DNA of 64,000 nt from Limosilactobacillus ingluviei DSM 15946 (GTDB lineage Bacteria; Bacillota; Bacilli; Lactobacillales; Lactobacillaceae). The stretch is from the NCBI RefSeq assembly GCF_001435775.1, contig NZ_AZFK01000047.1, positions 1-64,000 of the forward strand. The letters run 5' to 3'. The first letter of the stretch is position 1. Every line of letters begins with the position of its first letter. Shown here piece by piece: positions 30,442-38,239 of this stretch. The position numbers and the translations under genes were made by a program. The notes under the pieces were generated by a model. It was not told where the DNA came from. It did no database searches and saw only the letters and a program-made list of their open reading frames with translations.

Positions 30442-31962
30442 TTATTTTTCTTGGAGTTGAGCAATCGCAGCATAGGCCGGGGTCAGCAATTCTTCGACCT
30501 GGTTAAACAACGGCTGATACTTTTGGTAGGTATAGGCCGCCAAATCATCCGGAATATAAGTTTCTGGTTGGGCCAACAGCGGCGTAACTTCACTGTAATC
30601 GCTAATTCGCCCTAAACTCTTCAAGGCAATTGCGGCCGCGCCTAAACAACACCCCCCGTGGGCCATTGCCACCCCGACCGGGAAGCCAATTACATCGGCT
30701 AACATCTGGCGCCAAACTAAGGAATCCGTAAAGCCCCCGGACGCCATAATTTGCTTAGGATCCCCGACTAAATCCCGGACAATTTCAAAGACACTGCCGA
30801 CGTTCATCGTGATTCCTTCCATGACGGCACGTAACATATCCGCCCGGGTATGCAGCTGATTCAGGCCAAAAAATGACCCCCGGGCATTGGCATCCCAAAT
30901 CGGGGCCCGCTCACCACCCAAGAAGGGATGGAAAATCAGACCGTGGGAACCAGCTGGGACCCCCTCAATTACCTGGTTGGCCAATTGGAAGGCATCCACC
31001 TGCTCACTGGCGACCGCATTGGCATCAACCAAATGCTTCACCGCCCATTGGTAGACGTCACCCCCATTATTGAGCGGGCCCCCAATGACCCAGTGTTCTT
31101 CATCCAGGGCATAGCAGAACAGCCGCTGCTGCGGATCAATGACGGGATGATCCGTCATCACCCGCACCGCAGCAGAAGTCCCAATGGCAATTGCCGCCGT
31201 ACTTTCGTCAACGGCGCCCATCCCAATGTTCGAAGCGGCGCCCCCAAAGGCCCCGTACACAAATGGCGTGTCAGCCGGAATCTGCAACGCCGCTTGGCCC
31301 GCGGCCGTCAGCCCGTGCGCTTGCTGGGTACTATCAACAATTTCTGGTAATTGAACAGCTGCAATGTCCGTCATTGCCAACGCCTGCTCATCCCACGTCC
31401 GGGTATTGATGTTCCACATTCCCGAACAGGAAGCAACCGAAATATCGACCTTAAATTCATCAAAGAAATGCTTAAAGAGATAGGATTTGATATCCGCCAC
31501 GTAAGCCGTCTTCTTTAACAATTCCGGCTGGTCTTCTTTTAACCATAGTAATTTGGTGAAGGGTGACATCGGGTGAATCGGCGTCCCCGTGTCCATATAT
31601 AGTTCTTTTGCGACCAAGTTCCGCTTGATCCGACTGGCCACTTGGCGGGCCCGGGTGTCCGCCCAAGTCAAGACGCGGGTCAGCGGCTGGAAGTTTTCAT
31701 CCAACAAGATCAAACTCTGGTTCTCGCTGGAAAAGGCGACCGCTAACAGATCACAGTGGTTGCGTTGCACTTCGGCGTAAGCGTCATTGATTACTTTTTC
31801 AACGGCGGCCAGCACTTCGGTGGGTTCTTGCTCCGCCATGCCCGTTGCATCCCGGTACAAGGTATAAGTTTGCCGAAAGGTCTGCTTGGCTTGGAGCTGG
31901 TGATCATATAAGATCGCCTTTGTCCGTACTGTTCCAACATCAATCCCCAGCAAATATTCCAT
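30442..31962 (-). CDS. FGGY-family carbohydrate kinase, gluconokinase-like
   Basis: The 506-residue kinase would phosphorylate a polyol or sugar acid, probably gluconate to 6-phosphogluconate, which enters the phosphoketolase pathway. It has the N-terminal phosphate loop YLLGIDVGTVRTKAILYD, ENQSLILLDE and WADTRA in the first domain, and GGERAPIWDANARGSFFGL and ASGGFTDSLVWRQMLADVIG in the second. I start at ATG 31962 behind GAGG; the in-frame GTG at 31977 overlaps the ribosome site. It is monocistronic between rplA and the permease gene, with no gluconate permease beside it. FGGY substrate calls are uncertain; xylulokinase is less likely. Confidence 0.75.
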   Translation of the reverse strand: MEYLLGIDVGTVRTKAILYDHQLQAKQTFRQTYTLYRDATGMAEQEPTEVLAAVEKVINDAYAEVQRNHCDLLAVAFSSENQSLILLDENFQPLTRVLTWADTRARQVASRIKRNLVAKELYMDTGTPIHPMSPFTKLLWLKEDQPELLKKTAYVADIKSYLFKHFFDEFKVDISVASCSGMWNINTRTWDEQALAMTDIAAVQLPEIVDSTQQAHGLTAAGQAALQIPADTPFVYGAFGGAASNIGMGAVDESTAAIAIGTSAAVRVMTDHPVIDPQQRLFCYALDEEHWVIGGPLNNGGDVYQWAVKHLVDANAVASEQVDAFQLANQVIEGVPAGSHGLIFHPFLGGERAPIWDANARGSFFGLNQLHTRADMLRAVMEGITMNVGSVFEIVRDLVGDPKQIMASGGFTDSLVWRQMLADVIGFPVGVAMAHGGCCLGAAAIALKSLGRISDYSEVTPLLAQPETYIPDDLAAYTYQKYQPLFNQVEELLTPAYAAIAQLQEK

Positions 31963-32055
31963 CTGCTTAATCCTCACTTCCTGCTAATCGGGTTATTTCA
32001 CTTCTTCAGATTACTGGTTTCCCCTTGAACTGTCAAATCTTGCCACTTGCGTAAA

Positions 32056-32084
32056 TAAAAAAGCCGCGGCCACCGCCACGACTT
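32056..32084 (-). terminator. Terminator of rplK-rplA
   Basis: AAGTCGTGG and CCGCGGCTT pair on the minus strand (one G-U) and run into TTTTTT. It closely resembles the groESL terminator. Confidence 0.85.
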
Positions 32085-32102
32085 CTTTACCTTTGAAACT
32101 GA

Positions 32103-32807
32103 TTAACGAGCTGACGAGAAGTCAGTCAAGTCCAAAGTAACACTTGGGCCAAACGTCGAAGCGATGGAAGCGTGCTTGATGTAAGTCCCCCGCACAGCAG
32201 CTGGACGAGCCTTCGTCACAACATCTTCGATCGTCTTCAAGTTTTCAACCAACTTGTCAGTGTCAAAGGAAACCTTCCCGAATGGCACAGCAACGTTCCC
32301 ATCCCGGTCAGTCCGGTAAGTTACCTTCCCGGCCTTTGATTCAGCAACGGCCTTGGCCACATCCATCGTCACCGTCCCCGTCTTAGGGTTTGGCATCAGA
32401 CCCTTAGGCCCCAATACCCGACCCAGACGACCAACTTGTGGCATCATGTCTGGCGTTGCAATGGCAACGTCAAAGTCCAGCCAACCGTCTTGAATCTTTT
32501 CAACTAAGTCAATGTCCCCAACAAAGTCAGCGCCAGCTTCTTGGGCTGCCTTAGCGTTTTCACCCTTAGCAAAAACGATTACGGTTTGGTCCTTACCAGT
32601 CCCGTTTGGCAGCACAACAGCCCCACGCAATTGTTGGTCCGCTTGCTTAGTGTCAACGTTTAAGTTAAATGCTACTTCGATCGTTGCGTCGAAGTTAGCA
32701 AAGTCAATGTCCTTAACTAATTCAACCGCGTCAGTCAAAGCGTATTGCTTCTTTGCTTCAACCTTCTTCAACGCGTCTTGGTACTTCTTACCACGAGTTT
32801 TAGCCAT
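32103..32807 (-). CDS. rplA: 50S ribosomal protein L1
   Basis: The 234-residue L1 binds 23S rRNA at the mobile stalk by the E site and in many bacteria represses its own operon. It shows [20 protein letters not shown], the RNA-binding [15 protein letters not shown] near residue 130 and [13 protein letters not shown] near residue 170. It follows rplK with a 90-bp gap and is closed by a terminator. rplJ and rplL, which normally come next, are missing here. Confidence 0.99.
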   Translation of the reverse strand: MAKTRGKKYQDALKKVEAKKQYALTDAVELVKDIDFANFDATIEVAFNLNVDTKQADQQLRGAVVLPNGTGKDQTVIVFAKGENAKAAQEAGADFVGDIDLVEKIQDGWLDFDVAIATPDMMPQVGRLGRVLGPKGLMPNPKTGTVTMDVAKAVAESKAGKVTYRTDRDGNVAVPFGKVSFDTDKLVENLKTIEDVVTKARPAAVRGTYIKHASIASTFGPSVTLDLTDFSSAR

Positions 32808-32897
32808 TTGATGTATCCTCCTTGCAAATGTGGTCTAGCGGAAGTCTCCTCCCACGGGGACAACTTTTCTTTCAAAAAGCGCCCGGTCTGCTAGAAA

Positions 32898-33323
32898 TTA
32901 GTCTTCAACGTTGAAGCCCATGCTCCGAGCAGTACCTTCGATCATGCGCATCGCTGCTTCTACGTCAGCGGCGTTTAGATCTTGCATCTTAGTTTCGGCG
33001 ATTTCCTTTACTTGAGCCTTGGTTACAGTTGCAACCTTCTTCGTGTTAGGTTCGCCGGAACCGTGTTCAACACCAGCGGCCTTCTTCAGCAGAACTGCAG
33101 CCGGCGGCGTCTTGGTGATGAATTCAAATGACCGGTCTTCGTAAACGGTAATTACAACTGGAATCAGCATCCCTTTTTGGTCTGCCGTCCGTGCGTTGAA
33201 TTCCTTAGTGAAGCCCATGATGTTAATCCCTGCTTGACCCAATGCAGGACCAACCGGCGGAGCCGGGGTTGCTGCACCAGCAGGAATTTGCAACTTGACA
33301 ATGTTTGCTACTTTCTTTGCCAC
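32898..33323 (-). CDS. rplK: 50S ribosomal protein L11
   Basis: The 141-residue L11 binds the GTPase-associated centre of 23S rRNA and is needed for RelA activation. It reads [37 protein letters not shown] at the start, with proline-rich [12 protein letters not shown] in the middle. The start is GTG 33323, 9 bp after AAGGAGG; an upstream in-frame extension to 33386 is not protein-like. It is the first gene of rplK-rplA and probably has its own promoter in the 123-bp gap after nusG. Confidence 0.98.
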   Translation of the reverse strand: MAKKVANIVKLQIPAGAATPAPPVGPALGQAGINIMGFTKEFNARTADQKGMLIPVVITVYEDRSFEFITKTPPAAVLLKKAAGVEHGSGEPNTKKVATVTKAQVKEIAETKMQDLNAADVEAAMRMIEGTARSMGFNVED

Positions 33324-33446
33324 GAGACAAAACCTCCTTAGTCCGTGTTGTGGTAATGATGGGGGTTCAGTTTTTGCCCCTCCCACAGTATGTCGATAGC
33401 ATACTTTGTTAGGTTACCACACTTAATCTTTAATTACAATCACAAA

Positions 33447-33995
33447 TTATTCGACTGCCGCAATTTGGTCGAACCCTAATTCCACCGTCGTTTGGCGCCC
33501 TAACATTTCGATTTCGGCCTTCAGCTTCAAATTATCGTGATCAACTTCCGTTACGACCCCATTCAAGTTGGCAAAGGAGCCCGCGATGACCTTCACGTGG
33601 TCCCCAACGGCAACGTCAATATCCGTCCGTTGTGGGCCTTCATCATCCATCCAACTCAAAATTCGGTTAACTTCTTCTGGTTGCAGCGGCGTTGGCTTGG
33701 ATCCCCCACCGTGGGAACCCAAGAAACCCGTCACCCCTGGGGTGTTACGGGCAATGTACCAAGCCCGGTCTGTCATAACCATTTCAACCAATACGTAACC
33801 CGGGAAGACTTTTTCTTCAATATCCTTGGCCTTCCCATCCTTAACTTGGTGGACCGTTTCTTCCGGTACGATTACCCGGAAAATGTAGTCTTCCATCCCC
33901 ATTGATTGGGCCCGAGATTCCAAATTACTCTTGACCCGGTTTTCGTAACCGGAGTACGTGTGTAACACGTACCAACGTTTTTCTTGTGATTCCAC
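33447..33995 (-). CDS. nusG: Transcription elongation/antitermination factor NusG
   Basis: The 182-residue factor binds RNA polymerase and couples to ribosomes. The N-terminal NGN domain (RWYVLHTYSGYENRVKSNLE, then VFPGYVLVEMVMTDRAWYIARNTPGVTGFLG) is followed by a C-terminal KOW domain (GDHVKVIAGSFANLNGVVTEVD, about residues 128-150). It lies 139 bp after secE. That gap holds a strong promoter-like sequence followed by a small terminator-like hairpin, so nusG may be transcribed apart from secE. Confidence 0.99.
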   Translation of the reverse strand: MESQEKRWYVLHTYSGYENRVKSNLESRAQSMGMEDYIFRVIVPEETVHQVKDGKAKDIEEKVFPGYVLVEMVMTDRAWYIARNTPGVTGFLGSHGGGSKPTPLQPEEVNRILSWMDDEGPQRTDIDVAVGDHVKVIAGSFANLNGVVTEVDHDNLKLKAEIEMLGRQTTVELGFDQIAAVE

Positions 33996-34058
33996 CGTTA
34001 TCCTCCTTTATTTTAATGGTGTTATATTACTTCGCCTTGTCGCTTAACTACGGACAAA

Positions 34059-34086
34059 ATAAAAAAGCCCGTACTAAGACGCAGCT
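34059..34086 (-). terminator. Terminator-like hairpin between secE and nusG
   Basis: AGCTGCGT and ACGGGCT (about 34066-34086) form an imperfect stem on the minus strand followed by TTTTTTATTTT. It lies just downstream of a promoter-like sequence, so it either ends secE transcripts or attenuates nusG. Confidence 0.6.
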
Positions 34087-34098
34087 TTCTGACAAAAT

Positions 34099-34128
34099 AT
34101 TATAGCAGACTTCTTGAGCCTTGGGCAA
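34099..34128 (-). promoter_or_regulatory. Promoter-like sequence ahead of nusG
   Basis: Minus-strand TTGCCC (34123-34128) and a perfect TATAAT (34099-34104) are spaced by 18 bp. The transcript would begin only a few bases before the hairpin at 34059-34086. Confidence 0.55.
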
Positions 34129-34134
34129 CTAAAA

Positions 34135-34308
34135 CTACCCAACAAAAGCAAGCATGCCCATTTGAATCAACCAATCAAACAGAGCAAAGAATAAAATAAA
34201 GAAGACCGTAATCGATAATACTACCGACGTGTCCCGCCGATTTTCCTTTGCCGTTGGCCACACGATTTTGTGCATTTCTTGCCCGACGCTCTTAAAAAAG
34301 CGAAACAT
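34135..34308 (-). CDS. secE: Preprotein translocase subunit SecE
   Basis: The 57-residue protein is the single-span SecE of Gram-positive bacteria. It has an amphipathic MFRFFKSVGQEMHKIVWPTAKENRR with the conserved VxWPT motif, then one membrane helix (VVLSITVFFILFFALFDWLIQ). With SecY and SecG it makes the protein-export channel. The start is ATG 34308, behind GGAGGAAAGGTAC. It lies 22 bp after rpmG, between rpmG and nusG, its usual place. Confidence 0.96.
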   Translation of the reverse strand: MFRFFKSVGQEMHKIVWPTAKENRRDTSVVLSITVFFILFFALFDWLIQMGMLAFVG

Positions 34309-34330
34309 GTACCTTTCCTCCAGCTTGATG

Positions 34331-34483
34331 CTACCGGGTTTGCCGGTGCAGGGTAACTTTTTGACAGTGCTTGCAGAATTTTTTGAGCGCCAAGCGCTGA
34401 TTCTGCTGGGCGGCACTGACGTTAACCGAATAATTGCGGGAGCCACAAACTGAGCATTCCAACCCTACTTTTCGGTGCGCCAT
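34331..34483 (-). CDS. rpmG: 50S ribosomal protein L33
   Basis: The 50-residue protein has the L33 fold with the zinc-type pairs CSVCGSRNY and CKHCQK, so it is a zinc-binding paralogue. The start is ATG 34483 with GGAGG 8 bp upstream. The gene sits between the sigma factor and secE in the order seen in many Firmicutes. Lactobacilli often carry more than one L33 gene; whether a zinc-free copy exists elsewhere cannot be seen here. Confidence 0.95.
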   Translation of the reverse strand: MAHRKVGLECSVCGSRNYSVNVSAAQQNQRLALKKFCKHCQKVTLHRQTR

Positions 34484-34545
34484 CGTGACCACCTCCATTC
34501 GGGATAACTTTAGCACATTTGCCCTGACCACGCAAACCAAAGCCG

Positions 34546-35127
34546 CTAGTCCGGCATGGTTTCTAAAAAGCGACGGTACTTGGTCCGGGCCCGGTAGTAA
34601 GCGGCGCGGACACTCCCCACGGAAATCCCCAATTCCGCGGCTACTTCCTCCATTTGATAGCCCAAACTAAGCTTTAAAAAGCACGCCCACTCTAATGATG
34701 AACATTGCCGCACCATTTGATTCAAAGCTTGGCGGCATTCCGCCACCCGCTCAGCGCCGATTTTATCATCTTCCACCAGTTGGACGCGTTCGTCTTCATC
34801 CAGCGAAACCACCCGGTTGCCCGGCTGGCGTTTGGAACGTTTCTTATGCCGACCAAAATCCCGCAACCGATTTTGCAACATTGTCTTATAGTAATGAGCG
34901 AAATGGGCATGCTGGGCATCATAACGCTTCAGACATTGATAGAGTTTCACGGCCGCTTCTTGCTCCCAATCTTCCAAACTAATGTAGTGACGGGAATATT
35001 GATGCCACAGCTTGCGAATCATTGGTTGATAGCGCCGGTAAAGCAGTTCAAAACTGGCTTCATCTTGGTGACGTTGCACCTGGTAAATTAATTTATTTTC
35101 GGAAATTACAATTTCATCACTCATCAT
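34546..35127 (-). CDS. SigH/ComX-like alternative sigma factor
   Basis: The 193-residue protein has sigma-70 region 2 (about residues 22-75, FELLYRRYQPMIRKLWHQYSRHYISLEDWEQEAAVKLYQCL) and region 4 (about 137-187, LGYQMEEVAAELGISVGSVRAAYYRARTKYRR). Its position directly upstream of rpmG-secE-nusG is that of sigH in lactobacilli and Bacillus, whose product switches on competence genes. The prepilin peptidase at 12835 is a candidate target. The ribosome site AGGAGG is 15 bp from the ATG, unusually far, and lies in a hairpin, so translation or transcription is probably controlled by the leader (35136-35305). Confidence 0.88.
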   Translation of the reverse strand: MMSDEIVISENKLIYQVQRHQDEASFELLYRRYQPMIRKLWHQYSRHYISLEDWEQEAAVKLYQCLKRYDAQHAHFAHYYKTMLQNRLRDFGRHKKRSKRQPGNRVVSLDEDERVQLVEDDKIGAERVAECRQALNQMVRQCSSLEWACFLKLSLGYQMEEVAAELGISVGSVRAAYYRARTKYRRFLETMPD

Positions 35128-35135
35128 GAGAAATC

Positions 35136-35305
35136 AAAAAATCCTCCTGTGTACTCACCACTGGATTCACCCGCTTGAAAACCCTTTGGTCATCTCACCA
35201 CTCCATGCATTTGAGCAGGGGTAGAAAAGCAACTGGTCTCACCCAGCCCTCCGGTCGGCTATTCCCCTGCCTTGACAAGGTTCGGCCGCTCTAATATCCA
35301 CTGGC
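35136..35305 (-). ncRNA. Structured leader RNA of the sigma factor gene (class not recognised)
   Basis: From the promoter at 35312-35340 an RNA of about 170 nt would run to a T tract at 35136-35141. Seen: a closing helix pairing 35296-35304 with 35158-35166 (8 of 9 pairs); an internal helix 35264-35270 with 35215-35221 (7 of 7) enclosing AGCC/GGCT and CTGG/CCAG hairpins; and a terminator-like hairpin at 35145-35165 with one mismatch. The strand 35158-35165 belongs to both the closing helix and the terminator hairpin, so they exclude each other. The Shine-Dalgarno of the sigma gene (35143-35148) is in or next to that hairpin. It may be an attenuator, a riboswitch or a separate small RNA. Confidence 0.5.
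35167..35193 (-). CDS. Possible 8-codon leader ORF upstream of the sigma factor
   Basis: Within the leader RNA an ATG with GGAG 7 bp upstream opens MTKGFSSG and stops at 35167. That is the base next to the strand shared by the closing helix and the terminator hairpin. A ribosome on it would disturb both structures. No homologue is known to me; it could be chance. Confidence 0.3.
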   Translation of the reverse strand: MTKGFSSG

Positions 35306-35311
35306 TTATTC

Positions 35312-35340
35312 AATCTAGCAGTTTCTGCAAGCGTTTTCAA
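35312..35340 (-). promoter_or_regulatory. Promoter of the sigma factor leader
   Basis: TTGAAA (35335-35340) and TAGATT (35312-35317) on the minus strand are spaced by 17 bp. The remaining upstream part, 35341-35506, is AT-rich with a 7-bp hairpin near 35400-35420 and no gene. Confidence 0.6.
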
Positions 35341-35506
35341 GCGTTAGCTTTTTCCATTAATTAACCAATAAATCTAAAAAGAGCGGCACCAAACCCGTTA
35401 TTTTGCTAAATTAACGTAGCAAAGGGCTAATTTTTAAAAACCAAAAAACAACCCGGGAAAAATTTTACGGGGCGCCATTTAAACAATTAAAAAATCAAAC
35501 GATAAA

Positions 35507-36139
35507 TTAAAGTTGGGCGAGCGCTTCAGCAATCGGAGTGGTCCCGGCTTTCATCATAATGACCTGGCGAATCGTCTTCGGCTCTGCCAAACTGGCCACC
35601 AAAACGGCGGCCACGTCTTCAATCGAGTTCTCCCCGCTTGTGGCGGGATTCAAACTTACCTTCCCGGTCGCAGGCGTTGGCGTTAAAATCCCGGCTTGGA
35701 TAATGGTGTAAGCCAGCGTCGTCTCATCCATTAACCACCGATCCGAAAAGAACTTGGCAATATTGTAATCCGTTAATTGCGCTAGGGCCGGGACCTTGGC
35801 CCACATGGTTTGGTCCAAGGCATACGCCGAACTGAGGTGAATAAACCGTTTAATCCCCGCGGCTTGGGCAGCCATCATTAATTTGACGGCCCCGTTCAAA
35901 TCAGTTTGCAACAAATCCCGGCCCCGGGAACCCCCCGTAAAAATCACCGCTTGGCTATCGGCCAACTTTACTTGTAATTCCGCCACGGACGCGTGCAGAT
36001 CCAAGGCCACCGGGGTGACTTCGGCGGGAAGCTGTGCTAAATTGCGCCCGCCCGCGAGGACTTGGTCGCCTTGCGCCAATAACAACTTGACCACAGCTTG
36101 CCCCACCCGGCCGGTGGCCCCTGCAACAAAGACTTTCAT
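35507..36139 (-). CDS. NAD(P)-binding atypical short-chain dehydrogenase (YwnB/NmrA-like)
   Basis: The 210-residue protein has a Rossmann GATGRVGQAVVKLLL motif at residues 7-21 and a second-strand VLAGGRNLAQLP, followed by IFTGGSRGRDLLQTDLNGAVKLMMAA. It lacks the classical YxxxK pair in a clear context, although YNIAKFFSDRWL is present. Members of this group are NADPH-binding reductases or regulators of unknown substrate. I start at ATG 36139 behind AAAGGATGG; a longer start at 36157 contains that ribosome site. It is monocistronic. Confidence 0.82.
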   Translation of the reverse strand: MKVFVAGATGRVGQAVVKLLLAQGDQVLAGGRNLAQLPAEVTPVALDLHASVAELQVKLADSQAVIFTGGSRGRDLLQTDLNGAVKLMMAAQAAGIKRFIHLSSAYALDQTMWAKVPALAQLTDYNIAKFFSDRWLMDETTLAYTIIQAGILTPTPATGKVSLNPATSGENSIEDVAAVLVASLAEPKTIRQVIMMKAGTTPIAEALAQL

Positions 36140-36304
36140 CTTGATCCATCCTTTCATTTAATCTGTAGAAGTTCCGTTATTTTTAAGTGTACTCAATTTC
36201 ATCACCATTTACGAAAAAAATGATCGCCGCCGCTTATTTTTCTGCTGGTGGTCCCCAGAAGCAGTGGTAAAATAATGCCAATTAATTGATTAAGGAGTGG
36301 TTTT

Positions 36305-37159
36305 TTGATCTCACCAACCTTGCAACGTTGGCTGACCCACTGGGGGTTGGCCGGGGCCGCTTTGCTCACGATGGTCTCGCTGCTCGTCGTAAATCAAAGC
36401 GGGCCAATCATCCCAATCAGCTTACTCGCCGTGATCAATGGCGCTTTTTGGCTCGGGGCCTTACATCGTTTCAAACTCTATCAACACTGGCTGTGGTACC
36501 GCGCCGATAAACGGCTCCTCGTTGCCAGTATGACGGGGGTCCGGTGGCTAATCGTTATTGGGGCTTTGGGCTGGCTGTTAAAGATGCAAAATGACCTCGT
36601 CGGCATTCTGGTCTTGCTGATCGTGGCGGGCTACGCTGCGGTCCCAGATCGCCACTTGGTTGGAACGGTCATGACCTTAGCCCAACGATGGGGCTGGCGA
36701 CCAGACTCCCCGAACGCCCCCGTAACTTTTACCGTGGCAAACTTAGATTTGTCAGCCATCCAGGCCGCGCTGAAAGCCGCCCACCAAGCCCGGCCCCTGC
36801 CTTATGACTTTGCGACCCTGAGTCCCACTGACTTACAACAAGCGCAAGCTACCGCCGAAAAGCCCTTAGCAGCCCTGCCGTTTTCGCCCCGCCTGAAAAC
36901 CGGCTTCATTTTTGATGCGCAACAGATCAAGGTGACTTGGACTTTAGGGGATGTAACCTGGACGATTGGTGAAGTGCCCCGCGCCTTGACCGCGCAAGTC
37001 GTTGATTTAATTTACCAACAAATGGGCCAATCCCATCCCCCCGTTAGCTGCACACTGAGCGGGGGCGCAGTCAAATGGTTGGCGGCGGGCCAAACGGTGC
37101 ACCAAGCAACCCAGCCGTGGATCGTCCAGCTGACCATTACCCCGACCGCAAAAGATTAA
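36305..37159 (+). CDS. Membrane protein of unknown function
   Basis: The 284-residue protein has four N-terminal hydrophobic segments (about residues 13-30, 35-54, 78-94, 98-114) and a soluble C-terminal half (about 130-284). That half is rich in Ala, Thr and Gln and has no motif I recognise. Translation starts at TTG 36305, 7 bp after AAGGAG. It is divergent from the reductase gene and 76 bp upstream of the nucleoside hydrolase gene, which has its own promoter. I cannot assign a family. Confidence 0.8.
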   Translation: MISPTLQRWLTHWGLAGAALLTMVSLLVVNQSGPIIPISLLAVINGAFWLGALHRFKLYQHWLWYRADKRLLVASMTGVRWLIVIGALGWLLKMQNDLVGILVLLIVAGYAAVPDRHLVGTVMTLAQRWGWRPDSPNAPVTFTVANLDLSAIQAALKAAHQARPLPYDFATLSPTDLQQAQATAEKPLAALPFSPRLKTGFIFDAQQIKVTWTLGDVTWTIGEVPRALTAQVVDLIYQQMGQSHPPVSCTLSGGAVKWLAAGQTVHQATQPWIVQLTITPTAKD

Positions 37160-37207
37160 TTGTGAATGTCAGCGCTTTCAGTTACAATTAGAGCAATAAT
37201 TGTAACT
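37160..37207 (+). promoter_or_regulatory. Nucleoside hydrolase promoter with a perfect palindromic operator
   Basis: TTGTGA (37160-37165) and TACAAT (37183-37188) are spaced by 17 bp. The -10 lies inside a perfect inverted repeat with 11-base arms, AGTTACAATTA (37180-37190) and TAATTGTAACT (37197-37207), separated by six bases. A dimeric regulator binding here would cover the -10 and the start of transcription. Confidence 0.7.
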
Positions 37208-37235
37208 TTAGAATGATTGCTCTGGAGGTAATCTA

Positions 37236-38174
37236 ATGACCACGAAAATTATTTTAGACTGTGATCCCGGCCACGATGATGCCTTAGCGCTTTTATTGGC
37301 CGTTGCCAACCCGACGATTGACTTGTTAGCCGTCACCACTTCCGCGGGGAACCAAACCCCCGCCAAAACTTTGAATAATGCCTTGCGAACCTTAACTTTG
37401 CTGCAAGCCACCACGATTCCCGTCGCCTGTGGAAACCAAACGCCATTGGTGGCTCCCCTGGAAACTGCTCCGGAAGTTCACGGGGAAAGCGGGCTGGATG
37501 GCGCCGAGCTCCCGGCCCCGGGCTTTGCCCCCCAGCCACTCACGGCCATTGCATTGATCGCCCAAACCCTCCGGCAAAGTACCGAAAAAGTCACCCTGGT
37601 CGTCACTGGTCCCATGACCAATGCCGCGTTGTTCCTCCGGGTTTATCCAGAATTGGCCCGGGAAAAATTGGCCCAAATTGTCTACATGGGTGGGGCAATG
37701 GGCCTGGGCAATTGGCGGCCGAGCGTGGAATTCAACATTTTTGTGGACCCCGAAGCCGCCAAAATTGTCATGAATTTTGGCTTACCACTGGTAATGGCCC
37801 CGCTCAACGTTACCCACCGCGCACAGATCCACAAAGATGAAATTGCTGCGGTCGGCGAAATCGACAACCCCGTTGCCCACGCCTACTTTGGTCTCTTAAA
37901 CTTCTTTGAACGCTACCATGAAGATCCAAAATGGGGCTTTGTTGGCGCGCCATTGCATGATCCATGTACCATTGCGTGGCTGATTGACCCGACGATGTTT
38001 ACGACCACCAAAATGCACGTCGACGTCGAAACACAAGGTGAATTGACCCGGGGCGAGACCGTCTGTGATTACTACCAGCTGACTGGTCAGCCAGCCAATA
38101 CCGAAGTCTTGCTCGACCTCGATCGCCCCCGCTTTATCAAACTGATTCTGGATAGTTTAAAGCACTTCGATTAG
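37236..38174 (+). CDS. Nucleoside hydrolase (IunH/RihB type)
   Basis: The 312-residue enzyme would cleave ribonucleosides to ribose and base for nucleoside salvage. The calcium-binding DCDPGHDDALAL motif is at residues 8-19, VYMGGAMGLGNWRPSVEFNIFVDPEAA near residue 150, and the catalytic His region HDPCTIAWLIDP near residue 240. Substrate range (pyrimidine or purine) cannot be set from sequence. ATG follows GGAGGTAATCTA. It is monocistronic, controlled by the palindromic promoter upstream and ended by a 15-bp terminator. Confidence 0.93.
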   Translation: MTTKIILDCDPGHDDALALLLAVANPTIDLLAVTTSAGNQTPAKTLNNALRTLTLLQATTIPVACGNQTPLVAPLETAPEVHGESGLDGAELPAPGFAPQPLTAIALIAQTLRQSTEKVTLVVTGPMTNAALFLRVYPELAREKLAQIVYMGGAMGLGNWRPSVEFNIFVDPEAAKIVMNFGLPLVMAPLNVTHRAQIHKDEIAAVGEIDNPVAHAYFGLLNFFERYHEDPKWGFVGAPLHDPCTIAWLIDPTMFTTTKMHVDVETQGELTRGETVCDYYQLTGQPANTEVLLDLDRPRFIKLILDSLKHFD

Positions 38175-38178
38175 ACGC

Positions 38179-38226
38179 AAAAATCGCTAACGACCCTGGC
38201 ACAAACATGGTTCGTTAGCGATTTTT
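38179..38226. terminator. Bidirectional terminator between converging genes
   Basis: Perfect 15-base arms AAAAATCGCTAACGA (38179-38193) and TCGTTAGCGATTTTT (38212-38226) with an 18-base loop, T tract on both strands. Confidence 0.9.
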
Positions 38227-38239
38227 AGTTTACAGTTTA

